Assembly: GCF_000422505.1 (NCBI RefSeq)
Contig: NZ_AULX01000023.1
Span: forward strand, 1-64,000
Direction of reading: 5' to 3'
Length of the DNA stretch: 64,000 bases
Source of the DNA: Paenibacillus pinihumi DSM 23905 = JCM 16419
GTDB taxonomy: Bacteria > Bacillota > Bacilli > Paenibacillales > Paenibacillaceae
The position numbers were made by a program, and so were the translations under genes. This document shows, one piece after another, positions 1 through 6,569 of this stretch; position 1 is the first letter of the stretch; each line of letters opens with the position of its first letter. The notes under the pieces are model-generated. The model worked only from the letters and a program-made list of their open reading frames with translations, was not told the DNA's origin and ran no database searches.

Positions 1-172
1 TTCGTCCAGCAGCCAAAACCGTGCTGCTGTCCGGACTATTTTACTTACGCATCTCTTATCTTTTTATTTAAAGGACTACGTAAGAAAAGCTGCTGAGGGA
101 AGGTGCTTTTCCTTCCCGAAGCTAGGCGGATGTTTTTCCCGCCTAATTGTTTTTCATATTCGCTATTATTTA
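1..172. other. non-coding left edge with two T-loop hairpins
   Basis: No convincing gene is seen. Two strong stem-loops lie side by side: GGGAAGG/CCTTCCC at 97-117 and TAGGCGG/CCGCCTA at 123-145, each with a T-rich loop. The first resembles a hairpin at 39526-39546 (AGTAAGG/CCTTACT, loop CGATTTT). Both hairpins are followed by a GAGCTA/GAAGCTA-like stretch and then tandem repeats. They may be terminators or part of an origin-like module. Confidence 0.4.
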
Positions 173-214
173 GTAAGTATTTATACGTAGGTATTTATAA
201 CGTAAGTATTTATA
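173..214. repeat. three tandem AT-rich repeats (array A, left)
   Basis: Three near-identical 13-mers, GTAAGTATTTATA at 173-185, GTAGGTATTTATA at 187-199 and GTAAGTATTTATA at 202-214, are spaced 14-15 bp apart. They lie directly beyond the 3' end of the winged-helix gene at 291-725 and next to a second array of palindromes. The layout resembles iterons or operators. It is mirrored by a different-sequence array at 39577-39621 next to another winged-helix gene. Confidence 0.75.
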
Positions 215-216
215 CC

Positions 217-278
217 TCACCGATATAGTGATAGCCGGATCACTGTTTTAGTGATACGCTAATCACCGATATAGTGAT
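217..278. repeat. three ATCAC-N7-GTGAT palindromes, 23-bp period (array B, left)
   Basis: Inverted repeats at 217-232 (first base pair degenerate), 239-255 and 262-278 each have the form ATCAC-N7-GTGAT, with two sharing CACCGATATAGTGAT. The 23-bp spacing is regular, close to two helical turns, as expected for cooperative protein binding. The array sits just past the 3' end of the winged-helix gene at 291-725, a plausible binder. Confidence 0.8.
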
Positions 279-290
279 CCGCCCCTTTAA

Positions 291-725
291 TTACCAATTG
301 ATGCCGTCATATATCGATTTTTGTTCGGTTTCCTCCGGTTTGGATTTTCGTGCTGCGAACTGTTCTGAACGCTTCTCGTAATGTTCACGCGCTTCTGGAA
401 ATCGTCCGTAAAATTCCGCCTCTTCCGTTATCGGAGGCTTTACGTAATACATATCGTTTCCGTACGTCGAGTGCCGCTTAGTTACGATTAATCCGTAGTC
501 TTTTAGCACCCGCTTGTACGATACAACCTGGTTTATTCCGCAATTCAGCGCGAGCGCTATGTCTTCCGTTGATGGAAATGCGTACCCGTATTGCGGATTA
601 CTGCGGGCCATTAGGTACACGTACAACATCGCGTGACTCGATTTAAAGTCAGGCAGTCTCGTATATAACGTAAAAATAGCGTTATGCACTCTCGTAAAAT
701 CTCTCGTCGGCTCAAAATTAAACAT
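291..725 (-). CDS. winged-helix initiator-like DNA-binding protein
   Basis: The protein is 144 aa from ATG at 725; an in-frame GTG lies at 749. Residues about 20-90 form a helix-turn-helix of the HTH_36/DnaD-N type: a helix with HAMLYVYLMARS, then PSTEDIALALNCGINQVVSY as recognition unit, then a wing. The C-terminal 50 residues are charged and probably disordered. Such proteins act as phage or plasmid replication initiators or as repressors. The two repeat arrays immediately 3' of the gene (173-278) are natural binding sites. A second protein of similar design at 39683-40027 also abuts two arrays. The fold is clear; the exact role is inferred. Confidence 0.6.
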   Translation of the reverse strand: MFNFEPTRDFTRVHNAIFTLYTRLPDFKSSHAMLYVYLMARSNPQYGYAFPSTEDIALALNCGINQVVSYKRVLKDYGLIVTKRHSTYGNDMYYVKPPITEEAEFYGRFPEAREHYEKRSEQFAARKSKPEETEQKSIYDGINW

Positions 726-759
726 CACTCCACACGCTCCCCACTCCACATATTAAGTT

Positions 760-933
760 TTATTTACGGTCACTATATTCGTCCAATGACCGTCTCACTG
801 CATCAGACTTTTCGAATAACCAAAAACGCCCACCAGTCCGTTCGTTTACACCTACGCAAATGTACCGGTGACCTGCGGATACAAGAAACCGAAACATTGC
901 AGGCGAATAGCAAAATAAGTAAGCATTACTCAT
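760..933 (-). CDS. small DUF5659-like protein
   Basis: A 57-aa ORF with ATG at 933 and SD GGAGTG 8 nt upstream, starting just after the stop of the gene at 940-1275. The order of a hydrophobic strand (FRFLVSAGHRYICVGV), a short turn, a second strand ending in FWLFE and a final helix (DAVRRSLDEYSDRK) fits the DUF5659 pattern of small phage proteins. The molecular function is unknown. It is co-transcribed with two winged-helix genes. Confidence 0.6.
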   Translation of the reverse strand: MSNAYLFCYSPAMFRFLVSAGHRYICVGVNERTGGRFWLFEKSDAVRRSLDEYSDRK

Positions 934-939
934 CAGATA

Positions 940-1275
940 TCACTCCACTTCGGAAGATTGACGTTCATGTAACAGATACAATGAGACTACAAAATCACTT
1001 GGCGCAATCTCGGGATTAACATATTTGTTCGGATTTATTTGTAACTTCACTGTGTGACCTATTTCGACATAGCCGAGGTACCCTGCGACACACAGACTGT
1101 TTAGTAGCTTACGTGTGTATCCGATACTAAACCCTGTTAACTCAGAAATATCTGTCTTAGTTAATTCCGGGCCACCCGCGTAACCTTTTAGTAGGTATGA
1201 CGGGTCTTGAATAAATCGCGTCAAGTAGTCAAATACCGTGAGAGCCGTCTTTGAAACATGCAGGTGTTTATTCAT
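940..1275 (-). CDS. winged-helix DNA-binding protein
   Basis: A 111-aa protein. The ATG at 1275 overlaps the stop of the upstream gene (GATGAATAA) and follows a GGTGG-rich SD; a GTG at 1287 is an alternative. The centre reads as a winged helix: LTKTDISELTGFSIGYTRKL is a recognition unit and CVAGYLGYVEIG the wing. It is similar in type to RepA/DnaD-like or MarR-like phage regulators. It shares an operon with the 51-aa coiled-coil protein upstream and the small DUF5659-like protein downstream. No partner or site can be assigned. Confidence 0.55.
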   Translation of the reverse strand: MNKHLHVSKTALTVFDYLTRFIQDPSYLLKGYAGGPELTKTDISELTGFSIGYTRKLLNSLCVAGYLGYVEIGHTVKLQINPNKYVNPEIAPSDFVVSLYLLHERQSSEVE

Positions 1276-1423
1276 CAGCCCCACCACCCTTTAACGCGTC
1301 AGCCGCTGCTTTCAATTCCGCCAATGCTGCGGTTGCTTTCCGTGCCTCGCGTTGAAGCGCTTTGAGTCCCGCGATAGCCTCGGATACATTTACGTTTACT
1401 TTTACTTCGCCAATATCGGCCAT
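1268..1423 (-). CDS. 51-aa alanine-rich helical phage protein
   Basis: Starts at ATG 1423 with SD AAAAGGGGA about 8 nt upstream. The N-terminus DIGEVKVNVNVSEAIAGLKA is followed by a long Ala/Lys/Glu helix likely to form a coiled coil. It overlaps the next gene by 8 bp (GATGAATAA). I do not recognise a family; it is first in a short leftward operon. Confidence 0.55.
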   Translation of the reverse strand: MADIGEVKVNVNVSEAIAGLKALQREARKATAALAELKAAADALKGGGADE

Positions 1424-1448
1424 GTACAATCGTCCCCTTTTCGATGTG

Positions 1449-1493
1449 TTAGCGCTAACCGGCCGGAGTGTACCCGACACATTCGTTTGTCAA
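1449..1493 (-). promoter_or_regulatory. candidate promoter with perfect 12-bp palindrome
   Basis: A leftward TTGACA lies at 1493-1488. GTTAGCGCTAAC at 1449-1460 is a perfect 12-bp palindrome between it and the ATG at 1423, so it could be an operator. The -10 is poor (TACACT at a 15-bp spacing), so activation may be needed. Confidence 0.35.
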
Positions 1494-1496
1494 CGC

Positions 1497-1519
1497 AAAA
1501 AAAAGCCGACAAATGTCGG
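1497..1519 (-). terminator. intrinsic terminator of the GIY-YIG gene
   Basis: Read leftwards, CCGACA/TGTCGG forms a hairpin followed by eight T residues, 29 nt after the stop of the GIY-YIG gene. Confidence 0.75.
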
Positions 1520-1547
1520 TTGTTGTGTTTATTCAACTAGCGATAGC

Positions 1548-2093
1548 TTACGCGCTGAAACGTCCCAGCAACCCGCCCTTTCTGGCGTATAGACGTGCTA
1601 ACTCACGTTCTAGCTCAATTAACCGCCTTTGGATGCGAAGGACGTCACCTAGCGATTCGCTGTCGCTTGTATCCTCGAAGCTATCATCTTCTTCGAATTC
1701 CTCTCGCTCAAGCTCCGCTATTTCTCGTTTCGCTTCGGTGATCCTTTCATTGACTTCGTGCAGCATATCTTCGTAATCTAACCTTGTGTAGAACGTTTTG
1801 GCCTTGTTATACTCGGGCTTTAACGTTGATATAAGGTAAGTCTCGTAAATATCCTTTTCGTACTCGTTCTCAACAAGGTACAACCGCACGTGAGAAGAAA
1901 AGTGGTAGAAATCAGAAGACATAGAGTGCCGAGAAATTCTCCGTTTGAAGCTTACCGTTTTACCTACATATAACGGGACATTCCGGTCATCGTAGAAGAC
2001 GTAAACTCCAGGCAGATCATACATGCTCTTGTTCCTTATTTCTCTTGGCGCTGCTTCCAAATACACTTCCGGTAATGACACGGTAATTGACAT
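1548..2093 (-). CDS. GIY-YIG domain nuclease
   Basis: A 181-aa protein from ATG 2093 with SD AGGAGG at 2101-2106. Residues about 28-98 are a GIY-YIG domain: GVYVFYD (the GIY equivalent), PLYVGKT (YIG), SFKRRI with the catalytic Arg, a His, then NEYEKDIYETYLISTLKPEY with the metal-binding Glu and the closing NK. The family cuts DNA as homing endonucleases, UvrC-like repair enzymes or restriction enzymes. The C-terminal 80 residues are a highly charged coiled coil with an acidic patch, possibly for oligomerisation. It is a free-standing single-gene unit with its own terminator. The target is unknown. Confidence 0.85.
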   Translation of the reverse strand: MSITVSLPEVYLEAAPREIRNKSMYDLPGVYVFYDDRNVPLYVGKTVSFKRRISRHSMSSDFYHFSSHVRLYLVENEYEKDIYETYLISTLKPEYNKAKTFYTRLDYEDMLHEVNERITEAKREIAELEREEFEEDDSFEDTSDSESLGDVLRIQRRLIELERELARLYARKGGLLGRFSA

Positions 2094-2279
2094 ACGGGTT
2101 TCCTCCTAAATGGTATTAGGAAGGTAGGACGGAGTTTACCCGCCCCTTCGTCACCCACCTTGAAATTTTTCTCAATACCCGTAGCCAAATAATTCGGGAA
2201 AAGTAAGGTAGTTGCGGAGGATTTTCCGTTAATTCGTCGAATATTATACGTAAATATTAACGTGGAGGTTAAGCGGATC

Positions 2280-2522
2280 ATGAACATACCAGATCAGAAA
2301 CGCCCATTCAAGCGGCTGCCCTCGTTGTTGCACCTGCGGACGGCTGCGATGGAAGAACGGACTGTACTCGTATTTCAAGACGGGGAATTAATCGGCAGTG
2401 GCCGGATTGAGGCGATAAAGGAGATTACGGAGGAGGACGGAGGCAACGTAGTCGATACTGTGATTACGATAAAGGGAGAGCGGTTTATGTACGGGGCTTG
2501 CACGTTTGCTTATTTGAGGTAA
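2280..2522 (+). CDS. 80-aa conserved-type phage protein, beta-rich
   Basis: A rightward gene with ATG at 2280 and SD GTGGAGGT 11 nt upstream. The protein has a basic N-terminus, then strands RTVLVFQDGELIGSGRIEAI and NVVDTVITIKGERFMYGACT, which suggest a small beta-barrel. It is divergent from the GIY-YIG gene. No family is recognised. Confidence 0.6.
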   Translation: MNIPDQKRPFKRLPSLLHLRTAAMEERTVLVFQDGELIGSGRIEAIKEITEEDGGNVVDTVITIKGERFMYGACTFAYLR

Positions 2523-2529
2523 CGCAAAA

Positions 2530-2553
2530 AAGAACCGACGGCGGCCGGTTCTT
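2530..2553 (-). terminator. intrinsic terminator of the small leftward operon
   Basis: AAGAACCG/CGGTTCTT forms a stem with a GC-rich loop. Read leftwards it is followed by a T6 run, so it ends the operon 3082-2552. The rightward gene at 2280-2522 ends 8 bp before it and may use the same stem. Confidence 0.75.
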
Positions 2554-2749
2554 ACGTTAATTTTGGTCCGTTGAACACGCAGAGTACCGGACTGTTGTCG
2601 TTGACTTCCGTTCTGTGTAGATGGCGTTGGCGTGAAATTGTCGCCAGCTTAAAATGCTTCCGCGCGTCATTAGTGGCGTTAAACCCCGCCTCGGCCGCGT
2701 TCCTTCCGTAGGACACTCCGCCTGTGTATCCATTACGTGTTCCTCCCAT
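2552..2749 (-). CDS. small protein, frame uncertain (65 aa)
   Basis: Two overlapping leftward frames compete. This one (ATG 2749, stop 2552) reads like a real protein (SYGRNAAEAGFNATNDARKH, then SPVLCVFNGP) and stops 1 nt from the terminator stem, but it lacks a good SD. The other (ATG 2733, stop 2557) has a perfect GGGAGGA SD and a TAATG junction with the gene upstream, but its Thr/Arg/Ser-rich product looks like a shadow. One of the two is expected to be translated. Confidence 0.35.
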   Translation of the reverse strand: MGGTRNGYTGGVSYGRNAAEAGFNATNDARKHFKLATISRQRHLHRTEVNDNSPVLCVFNGPKLT

Positions 2750-2909
2750 TCGAGAAATCTTCGATCTGCCGCCGTGTCCACAACGGCCCTGACGCTAACC
2801 GCTGGATCGGCGCGGGAAATACCCCTCTCTTAACATACGTCGCAACTTTACGCTTATCCCATCCGAGAATGTCCGCGGCTTCGGCAACGCCTGCAAGAGG
2901 GGGAATCAC
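2733..2909 (-). CDS. AlpA/MerR-like helix-turn-helix protein, 58 aa
   Basis: Starts at GTG 2909, overlapping the TGA of the upstream gene (GTGA coupling). The sequence AGVAEAADILGWDKRKVATY, followed by VKRGVFPAPI and LWTRRQIEDF, is the pattern of the AlpA/excisionase-type winged HTH (DNA-binding helix, Gly-Val-Phe-Pro turn, W-x3-I/D-F helix). Members act as phage transcription factors or excisionases. It lies in a three-gene leftward operon. Confidence 0.65.
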   Translation of the reverse strand: MIPPLAGVAEAADILGWDKRKVATYVKRGVFPAPIQRLASGPLWTRRQIEDFSNGRNT

Positions 2910-3082
2910 TCCCCCAGTAGGCCGTGCGCCTCCAGGTACGCGGTTACTTCGTTAATATCCGTCGATTGAGTCAAGCGGAACTCATCGCCGTTCTCTTCTA
3001 CGAAATCCGCGTAAATAACTCCGTCCACCTCGCGGATTACTACGCCCTCTTTTACCTGTACTTGCAGTTCTTGAATGTTCAT
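2906..3082 (-). CDS. 58-aa acidic phage protein
   Basis: ATG at 3082 with SD AAAGGAG 8 nt upstream. The product is small, acidic and probably an alpha/beta fold (QVQVKEGVVIREVDGVIYAD, then FVEENGDEFRLTQSTDINEV). It is the first gene after a near-consensus leftward promoter at 3129-3157. No family is recognised. Confidence 0.65.
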   Translation of the reverse strand: MNIQELQVQVKEGVVIREVDGVIYADFVEENGDEFRLTQSTDINEVTAYLEAHGLLGE

Positions 3083-3128
3083 TTTTACCGCTCCTTTTCT
3101 GTTTCCGTTTTAAGTTCCTTATGGCTTA

Positions 3129-3157
3129 ATTATACAGTCGTTGTATGATAAAGTCAA
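3129..3157 (-). promoter_or_regulatory. strong leftward sigma-A promoter
   Basis: Read leftwards: TTGACT (3157-3152), 17-bp spacer, TATAAT (3134-3129). It drives the operon that starts at 3082. Confidence 0.75.
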
Positions 3158-3171
3158 CAGTTAATTTCCAT

Positions 3172-3201
3172 TTGACTACGGAACACTCGTTCGTACATAC
3201 T
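3172..3201 (+). promoter_or_regulatory. rightward promoter of the gene at 3236
   Basis: TTGACT at 3172-3177, 18-bp spacer, CATACT at 3196-3201, placed 35 bp before the TTG start. It is back to back with the leftward promoter, so a single bound regulator could control both. Confidence 0.5.
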
Positions 3202-3235
3202 ACTGCTAACGAAGCAATAACGGGAGTGATCCGAA

Positions 3236-3739
3236 TTGTCCAATAAGTTGACCGGAAATGGCCGCTGGGAATCGATGCGCATGATATTACCGGAGTTCCG
3301 CGAACAGTACCTCGCTTTACGGGCGCGGGCCGAAGCGGAGGCCGTCATTGAACCGCCTACACGCGGGGAAATGGCGTTGCTGCACGATTGCGCAATACTC
3401 CCGATGGTTCGATATGTCATCGAAACTAACCGGCGGCAAATCGCTAAATCGACGCACACGCTGCGGCCCTTGTACCAGGCCACGACGGACACGATTTTGC
3501 GATGCGTGGTCGACGATTTGACGCGGGCTAAACGGGAGTTACTCCGGGCTAACATCTACTTACGTGAGGGCGACAAAGTGGACGGTGTGGCGCAGTTTAC
3601 GTACGATTGTCGGGGATACAAGGGAGAGTTCGGAGTTACGCGGGAGTATGCGCGGGGCGAAGTGATTAAACGGATCGCAGCGTATTCGAGCGGGCTGTTT
3701 GACGAGGAAAAAACGAAAACAACGCCCTCTCGCGCATGA
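3236..3739 (+). CDS. phage protein, weakly YolD-like
   Basis: A 167-aa soluble protein from TTG 3236 (SD GGGAG). The N-terminal RWESMRMILPEF recalls the YolD-like motif RW/K-x-x-M-LPE, and the middle is alpha-helical. The C-terminus holds a compact segment (YDCRGYKGEFGVTREYAR) that could be an enzyme or nucleic-acid binding loop. YolD-like proteins are associated with UV-damage polymerases in Bacillus, but the match here is weak. It is rightward, opposite to its neighbours, with its own promoter and terminator, as expected of a lysogenically expressed gene. Confidence 0.5.
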   Translation: MSNKLTGNGRWESMRMILPEFREQYLALRARAEAEAVIEPPTRGEMALLHDCAILPMVRYVIETNRRQIAKSTHTLRPLYQATTDTILRCVVDDLTRAKRELLRANIYLREGDKVDGVAQFTYDCRGYKGEFGVTREYARGEVIKRIAAYSSGLFDEEKTKTTPSRA

Positions 3740-3754
3740 GAAGGCGTTTTGTTT
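3719..3754. terminator. bidirectional intrinsic terminator
   Basis: AACGCC-TCTC/GAGA-GGCGTT stem followed rightwards by TTTTGTTT and leftwards by TTGTTTTC. It overlaps the last codons of the rightward gene at 3236-3739 and abuts the stop of the leftward gene at 3753. Confidence 0.75.
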
Positions 3755-4052
3755 ACGGTAAATTACGGAGAAGCATTTTTACTTCATCCTTAATGAAATC
3801 GGCACTTTCGATGATCGTAATTATGTCGCCTCCATTTATATTATTTGAGAACACTTCACCGTCAAAAACCGGGTCAGCCGCCCCGTCTGTTACACGCGTT
3901 GACAGGATGTTTATTCCGTAGCCGAATTGAAGATAGACTTTGACCGTTGTTACGGTGCCAGTTTCATCTTCCAGCTGTGTCAATTGAATCTTTTTTACTG
4001 CGATAACCTTCGAGGGTATAAGTTCCCTCGACCATTTTACGCGATCCTGCAA
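3753..4052 (-). CDS. hypothetical beta-rich phage protein
   Basis: 99 aa if started at TTG 4052. The frame stays open to 4091 and the extra residues (NVELTDCPQVLQDRVKWSRE) look coded, yet they contain no ATG, GTG or TTG. An SD AAAGGA lies exactly 9 nt before an in-frame AAG codon at 4085-4083, so this may be one of the near-cognate starts seen elsewhere in the phage. The product alternates strands (VKVYLQFGYGINIL) with an acidic C-terminal helix. No family is recognised. Confidence 0.5.
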   Translation of the reverse strand: MQDRVKWSRELIPSKVIAVKKIQLTQLEDETGTVTTVKVYLQFGYGINILSTRVTDGAADPVFDGEVFSNNINGGDIITIIESADFIKDEVKMLLRNLP

Positions 4053-4123
4053 AACCTGCGGGCAGTCCGTTAATTCAACGTTCTTTTTACGTCATCCTTT
4101 CCGGAAGGCCAGAAGGGCCTGTG

Positions 4124-4327
4124 TTATTCAATCGGATTTGTGCGATGAAACGATGCTTCATACATTCTCTCGACCGCAGCTGCTTCATCAAAGTTATAAT
4201 CGTAATCGTGCGCAGGATCCGTAACCATCTCGTAAGGCTTGGATTCATCAAAGTTCCAATCCCCTTCGTACACATCTTCAAAACTACCGTTATCAAGTGC
4301 AATTTTCTGATGTTTAACCATTTTCAT
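4124..4327 (-). CDS. 67-aa very acidic phage protein
   Basis: ATG at 4327 after SD AGGGAGGT. The product is rich in Asp/Glu and aromatic residues (DPAHDYDYNFDEAAAVERMY). It overlaps the upstream gene by 14 bp and belongs to the leftward unit controlled by the divergent switch at 4531-4625. Strongly acidic small phage proteins sometimes mimic DNA, but nothing here proves that. Confidence 0.55.
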   Translation of the reverse strand: MKMVKHQKIALDNGSFEDVYEGDWNFDESKPYEMVTDPAHDYDYNFDEAAAVERMYEASFHRTNPIE

Positions 4328-4493
4328 TACCCTGACCTCCCTTTTGAGTTACTTTCCACTCCGTGAATAAATCGTAATAATGGTCCCAGCAATCGTCTTC
4401 CGATAACCCATCCTCCATCCAATTCTCAAATCGGTACGAAGGATTTCCGAATACCTCGTCCTGAAATCTCACTTCGAGTTGCATATCGTCCAT
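4314..4493 (-). CDS. 59-aa acidic early protein, first gene of leftward switch operon
   Basis: ATG at 4493 is chosen because GGGGAGG lies 8 nt upstream; the ATG at 4499 is too close to it. The protein is acidic and aromatic (ENWMEDGLSEDDCWDHYYDL). It is the first gene transcribed from the leftward promoter TTGACA-N17-TAGTAT at 4589-4561 and so is probably controlled by the XRE protein encoded divergently. Function unknown. Confidence 0.6.
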   Translation of the reverse strand: MDDMQLEVRFQDEVFGNPSYRFENWMEDGLSEDDCWDHYYDLFTEWKVTQKGGQGNENG

Positions 4494-4530
4494 CCCCATT
4501 ACCTCCCCGCGTAAGCCCGCCGGCATAATT

Positions 4531-4625
4531 GACTCGTTTAACGTGTCACTCGATGACTTAATACTAGCATGACTCGTTTAAGGTGTCAACATCTATTTGA
4601 CACTTTTTACGTGTCGGCTTAAACT
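4531..4625. promoter_or_regulatory. divergent promoter pair with two 18-bp operators
   Basis: Leftward promoter: TTGACA 4589-4584, 17 bp, TAGTAT 4566-4561. Rightward promoter: TTGACA 4597-4602, 17 bp, TAAACT 4620-4625. Two 18-bp repeats differing at one base, GACTCGTTTAACGTGTCA at 4531-4548 and GACTCGTTTAAGGTGTCA at 4571-4588, lie 40 bp apart. The second fills the spacer of the leftward promoter. This is the layout of a CI/Cro-type switch, with the XRE protein at 4649 as likely repressor. Confidence 0.75.
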
Positions 4626-4648
4626 CGTAATATAAGGAGGGTATCGTT

Positions 4649-4858
4649 ATGCAAATCCGATCAAATTTACGACAGCTTGCGGAATCTCGCGGTGTGAGTG
4701 TACGAGAAATCGCGCGGGCCATCGACTACCGTTTCGAGTCTGTACGTAAAATGTACAACAACGAAATGGAGCGATACCCACGCGATTTGCTCGAAAAGCT
4801 ATGCGGTTATTTTAACGTGACTCCGGCGGAGCTACTCGTATCAGTAGACGACACTTAA
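4649..4858 (+). CDS. XRE-family repressor (Cro/CI type)
   Basis: 69 aa, ATG 4649 with SD AAGGAGGGT. Residues 3-62 are a five-helix XRE domain: LRQLAESRGVSVREIARAID (helices 1-2), YRFESVRKMYN (recognition helix), then DLLEKLCGYFNVTPAELL. It has no C-terminal dimerisation or cleavage domain, so it is Cro-like in size. It reads rightwards against the surrounding operons from its own promoter, and the two 18-bp repeats upstream are the likely operators. Its 3' end overlaps the convergent gene at 4841-5383 by 18 bp. Confidence 0.8.
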   Translation: MQIRSNLRQLAESRGVSVREIARAIDYRFESVRKMYNNEMERYPRDLLEKLCGYFNVTPAELLVSVDDT

Positions 4859-5383
4859 TGATTCCCGCCACCTCGCCGCTTGCTGCCGAGCCTGTACGAA
4901 AGGCTCCGTAGCGTCTGCGGTTACCGGCCCGGGCGACGTGTCTCTCCGATACTGCTCGTTGCGGGCGCGGTTTTTCTGGCGGGATAATTTGTCTACGAAC
5001 CGTTCTTCACGCGCGATCCGGTGACGGCGGGCAGGTTTAGTACGGTTTCGCCCGTCCGTATCGTAGCCGTCCGCGAGGTCGATCGAGTATTCGTAGTCTT
5101 CCCGGCGGGCAAGCTGCCGCTCCGATAGCACCGGATACTCGTCCGTCGTCTTATTCGTGCGGCGGTCGCCTTCGAGGTCCTCGTATAAGAGGTAGTCCGT
5201 TAACCGTTCGAGCTGTGCGGGTTTCGGTCGGCCGCCAACCTCCGCTACATATTCGTCAATCAACGCGCCTACCGCCCGCACCCGCTCGCCTCTGTCTACG
5301 ATGAAATTATTGATAATGTCCGTTACGGCTCGCTCAAATTCGGCCGTGTGATCTTTTCGGCCTCTAAACGTGGGCTTCGTCAA
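4841..5383 (-). CDS. 180-aa highly charged phage protein
   Basis: TTG at 5383 is chosen because AGAGGAGG lies 9 nt upstream; the frame is open to 5407. The N-terminal half (RKDHTAEFERAVTDIINNFI, then helices to about 75) looks like a compact helical domain. The C-terminal half is Arg/Glu/Gln-rich and probably extended, with RRHRIAREERFVDKLSRQKN. It could bind nucleic acid. It overlaps the sigma region 4 gene upstream by 20 bp. I do not recognise a family. Confidence 0.55.
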   Translation of the reverse strand: MTKPTFRGRKDHTAEFERAVTDIINNFIVDRGERVRAVGALIDEYVAEVGGRPKPAQLERLTDYLLYEDLEGDRRTNKTTDEYPVLSERQLARREDYEYSIDLADGYDTDGRNRTKPARRHRIAREERFVDKLSRQKNRARNEQYRRDTSPGPVTADATEPFVQARQQAARWRESLSVVY

Positions 5384-5774
5384 TGGTTTCGTCCTCCTCT
5401 TCCGCAATTACTTCGACTTCTCCATATTCCCAACGTTCGTATACAGCGGCGATCCGACGGGCAGCTCCGTGTATAAAGTCACCTACGGACTGTTTCGTGA
5501 TGCCCATTACGGCGGCCGCGTCCGCCTGCGTCAAATCCCACGGACCGTAAACCAGCGCGACGGCCTCAGTCTGCCGCTCCGTTAAGCCAGCCGAGTTAAT
5601 TGCCGACGCCAAATCGATGAGGATGTCGGATGCGGCCGTATCGCCAGTGAACCGCCGCAGCCCGATTTTGTGCCGGTCACGGAGCAGGCTCTTTACGCCC
5701 GCAGCCGTGTTAAGTGCGTATTTTACCGTGTATTTACGTGATTGTTCGGTTAAATCGATATTTGTTCCGCCCAT
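5364..5774 (-). CDS. sigma-70 region 4-like transcription regulator
   Basis: 136 aa from ATG 5774 (GGAGGT SD), with a 1-bp overlap of the upstream stop. Residues 65-118 read as sigma region 4: LTERQTEAVALVYGPWDLTQ, then ADAAAVMGITKQSVGDFIHG, ending RRIAAVYERW. This is the helix-turn-helix used to contact -35 DNA, found in phage late regulators of the ArpU/RinA type. No region 2 is present, so it cannot be a full sigma factor. The acidic tail EEEDETIDE is unusual. It may steer late transcription. Confidence 0.65.
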   Translation of the reverse strand: MGGTNIDLTEQSRKYTVKYALNTAAGVKSLLRDRHKIGLRRFTGDTAASDILIDLASAINSAGLTERQTEAVALVYGPWDLTQADAAAVMGITKQSVGDFIHGAARRIAAVYERWEYGEVEVIAEEEDETIDEAHV

Positions 5775-6205
5775 TACTCGGACACCTCCGTTAATTTATC
5801 ATTAAAACTACGTATGTTATTCAACGTCTCGTCTAGCGTCTCATAACTCCACCAGCGAAATGTTTCGGAATATTCCGGAAATGTCCACTCACTTCCGTAA
5901 ACGCCACACTCTCCGATACTTTTCCACGTAGCTCCGCGCGCCCACCATTTCTCCTTAACGCGTTCTATTTCGCGCGCCTTCGCTAACCACGCGGCTTCTG
6001 CGGACGCTTCGGCCTGTAATCTTCGGTTATCCCTTTCTATATAGCGTTCGATTTCGATAATCCGATAGGACCGATTATATGCGTCTTCATCCTCACGCAA
6101 CCATTCGAGAATATACACCACTTCTGTACGTGGCAGTGTCTCGGTTTTACTAACGAAATGCGCAAGGTATTTACGCTGCAACTCTTGTTTCTCGGCAGAC
6201 GTCAC
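5774..6205 (-). CDS. 143-aa hypothetical helical protein
   Basis: GTG 6205 overlaps the TGA of the gene upstream (CCGTGA), SD AAGGTGAG. Residues 5-95 are long amphipathic helices rich in Glu/Arg (YIERDNRRLQAEASAEAAWL). The C-terminus carries a Trp-rich patch (WTFPEYSETFRWWSYETLDE). It is in an early operon with the methyltransferase genes. No family is recognised. Confidence 0.55.
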   Translation of the reverse strand: MTSAEKQELQRKYLAHFVSKTETLPRTEVVYILEWLREDEDAYNRSYRIIEIERYIERDNRRLQAEASAEAAWLAKAREIERVKEKWWARGATWKSIGECGVYGSEWTFPEYSETFRWWSYETLDETLNNIRSFNDKLTEVSE

Positions 6206-6567
6206 GGCCTCACCTTACCGTCCCATTTACGGAATGCTTCGGCGGCTTCGGCCTGTTTACGGGCGAGTTCCGCTTTCTTGATGCTTTCCCGCTTCTTGGC
6301 TTCGACATCCTTCTCGTACTCAAGAACAGCGTCCGACGCTAATTCCACTAAATCCGAGTAATCCGAATAATCAGCTCGGTAACGCCCTATACGTCTGAAT
6401 CGAAAAGGCCCCCACGTATTTCGTTTTTCGTAGATGTAGACTCGCCATATCTCATCGCACTTATAGTCGCCTATGATTACGAAATAGTCGTATTTAATCG
6501 TAACCCTATACTCCGCACCGCTCGGACTGGTCACGGGGAATTTCGATAACTTTACGGCTTTGCTCAC
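6202..6567 (-). CDS. 121-aa hypothetical protein, beta sheet plus charged helix
   Basis: GTG 6567 with SD GGAGGCGG, 2 nt after the upstream stop. An N-terminal beta-meander (AEYRVTIKYDYFVIIGDYKC, IWRVYIYEKRNTWG) is followed by a long charged helix rich in Lys/Glu/Ala. Translationally coupled to the next gene by GTGA. No known family is evident. Confidence 0.55.
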   Translation of the reverse strand: MSKAVKLSKFPVTSPSGAEYRVTIKYDYFVIIGDYKCDEIWRVYIYEKRNTWGPFRFRRIGRYRADYSDYSDLVELASDAVLEYEKDVEAKKRESIKKAELARKQAEAAEAFRKWDGKVRP

Positions 6568-6569
6568 GT

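Noticed and set aside
684-1019. 111-aa open frame on the plus strand
   Set aside because: Overlaps three leftward genes with good SDs and has no SD itself.
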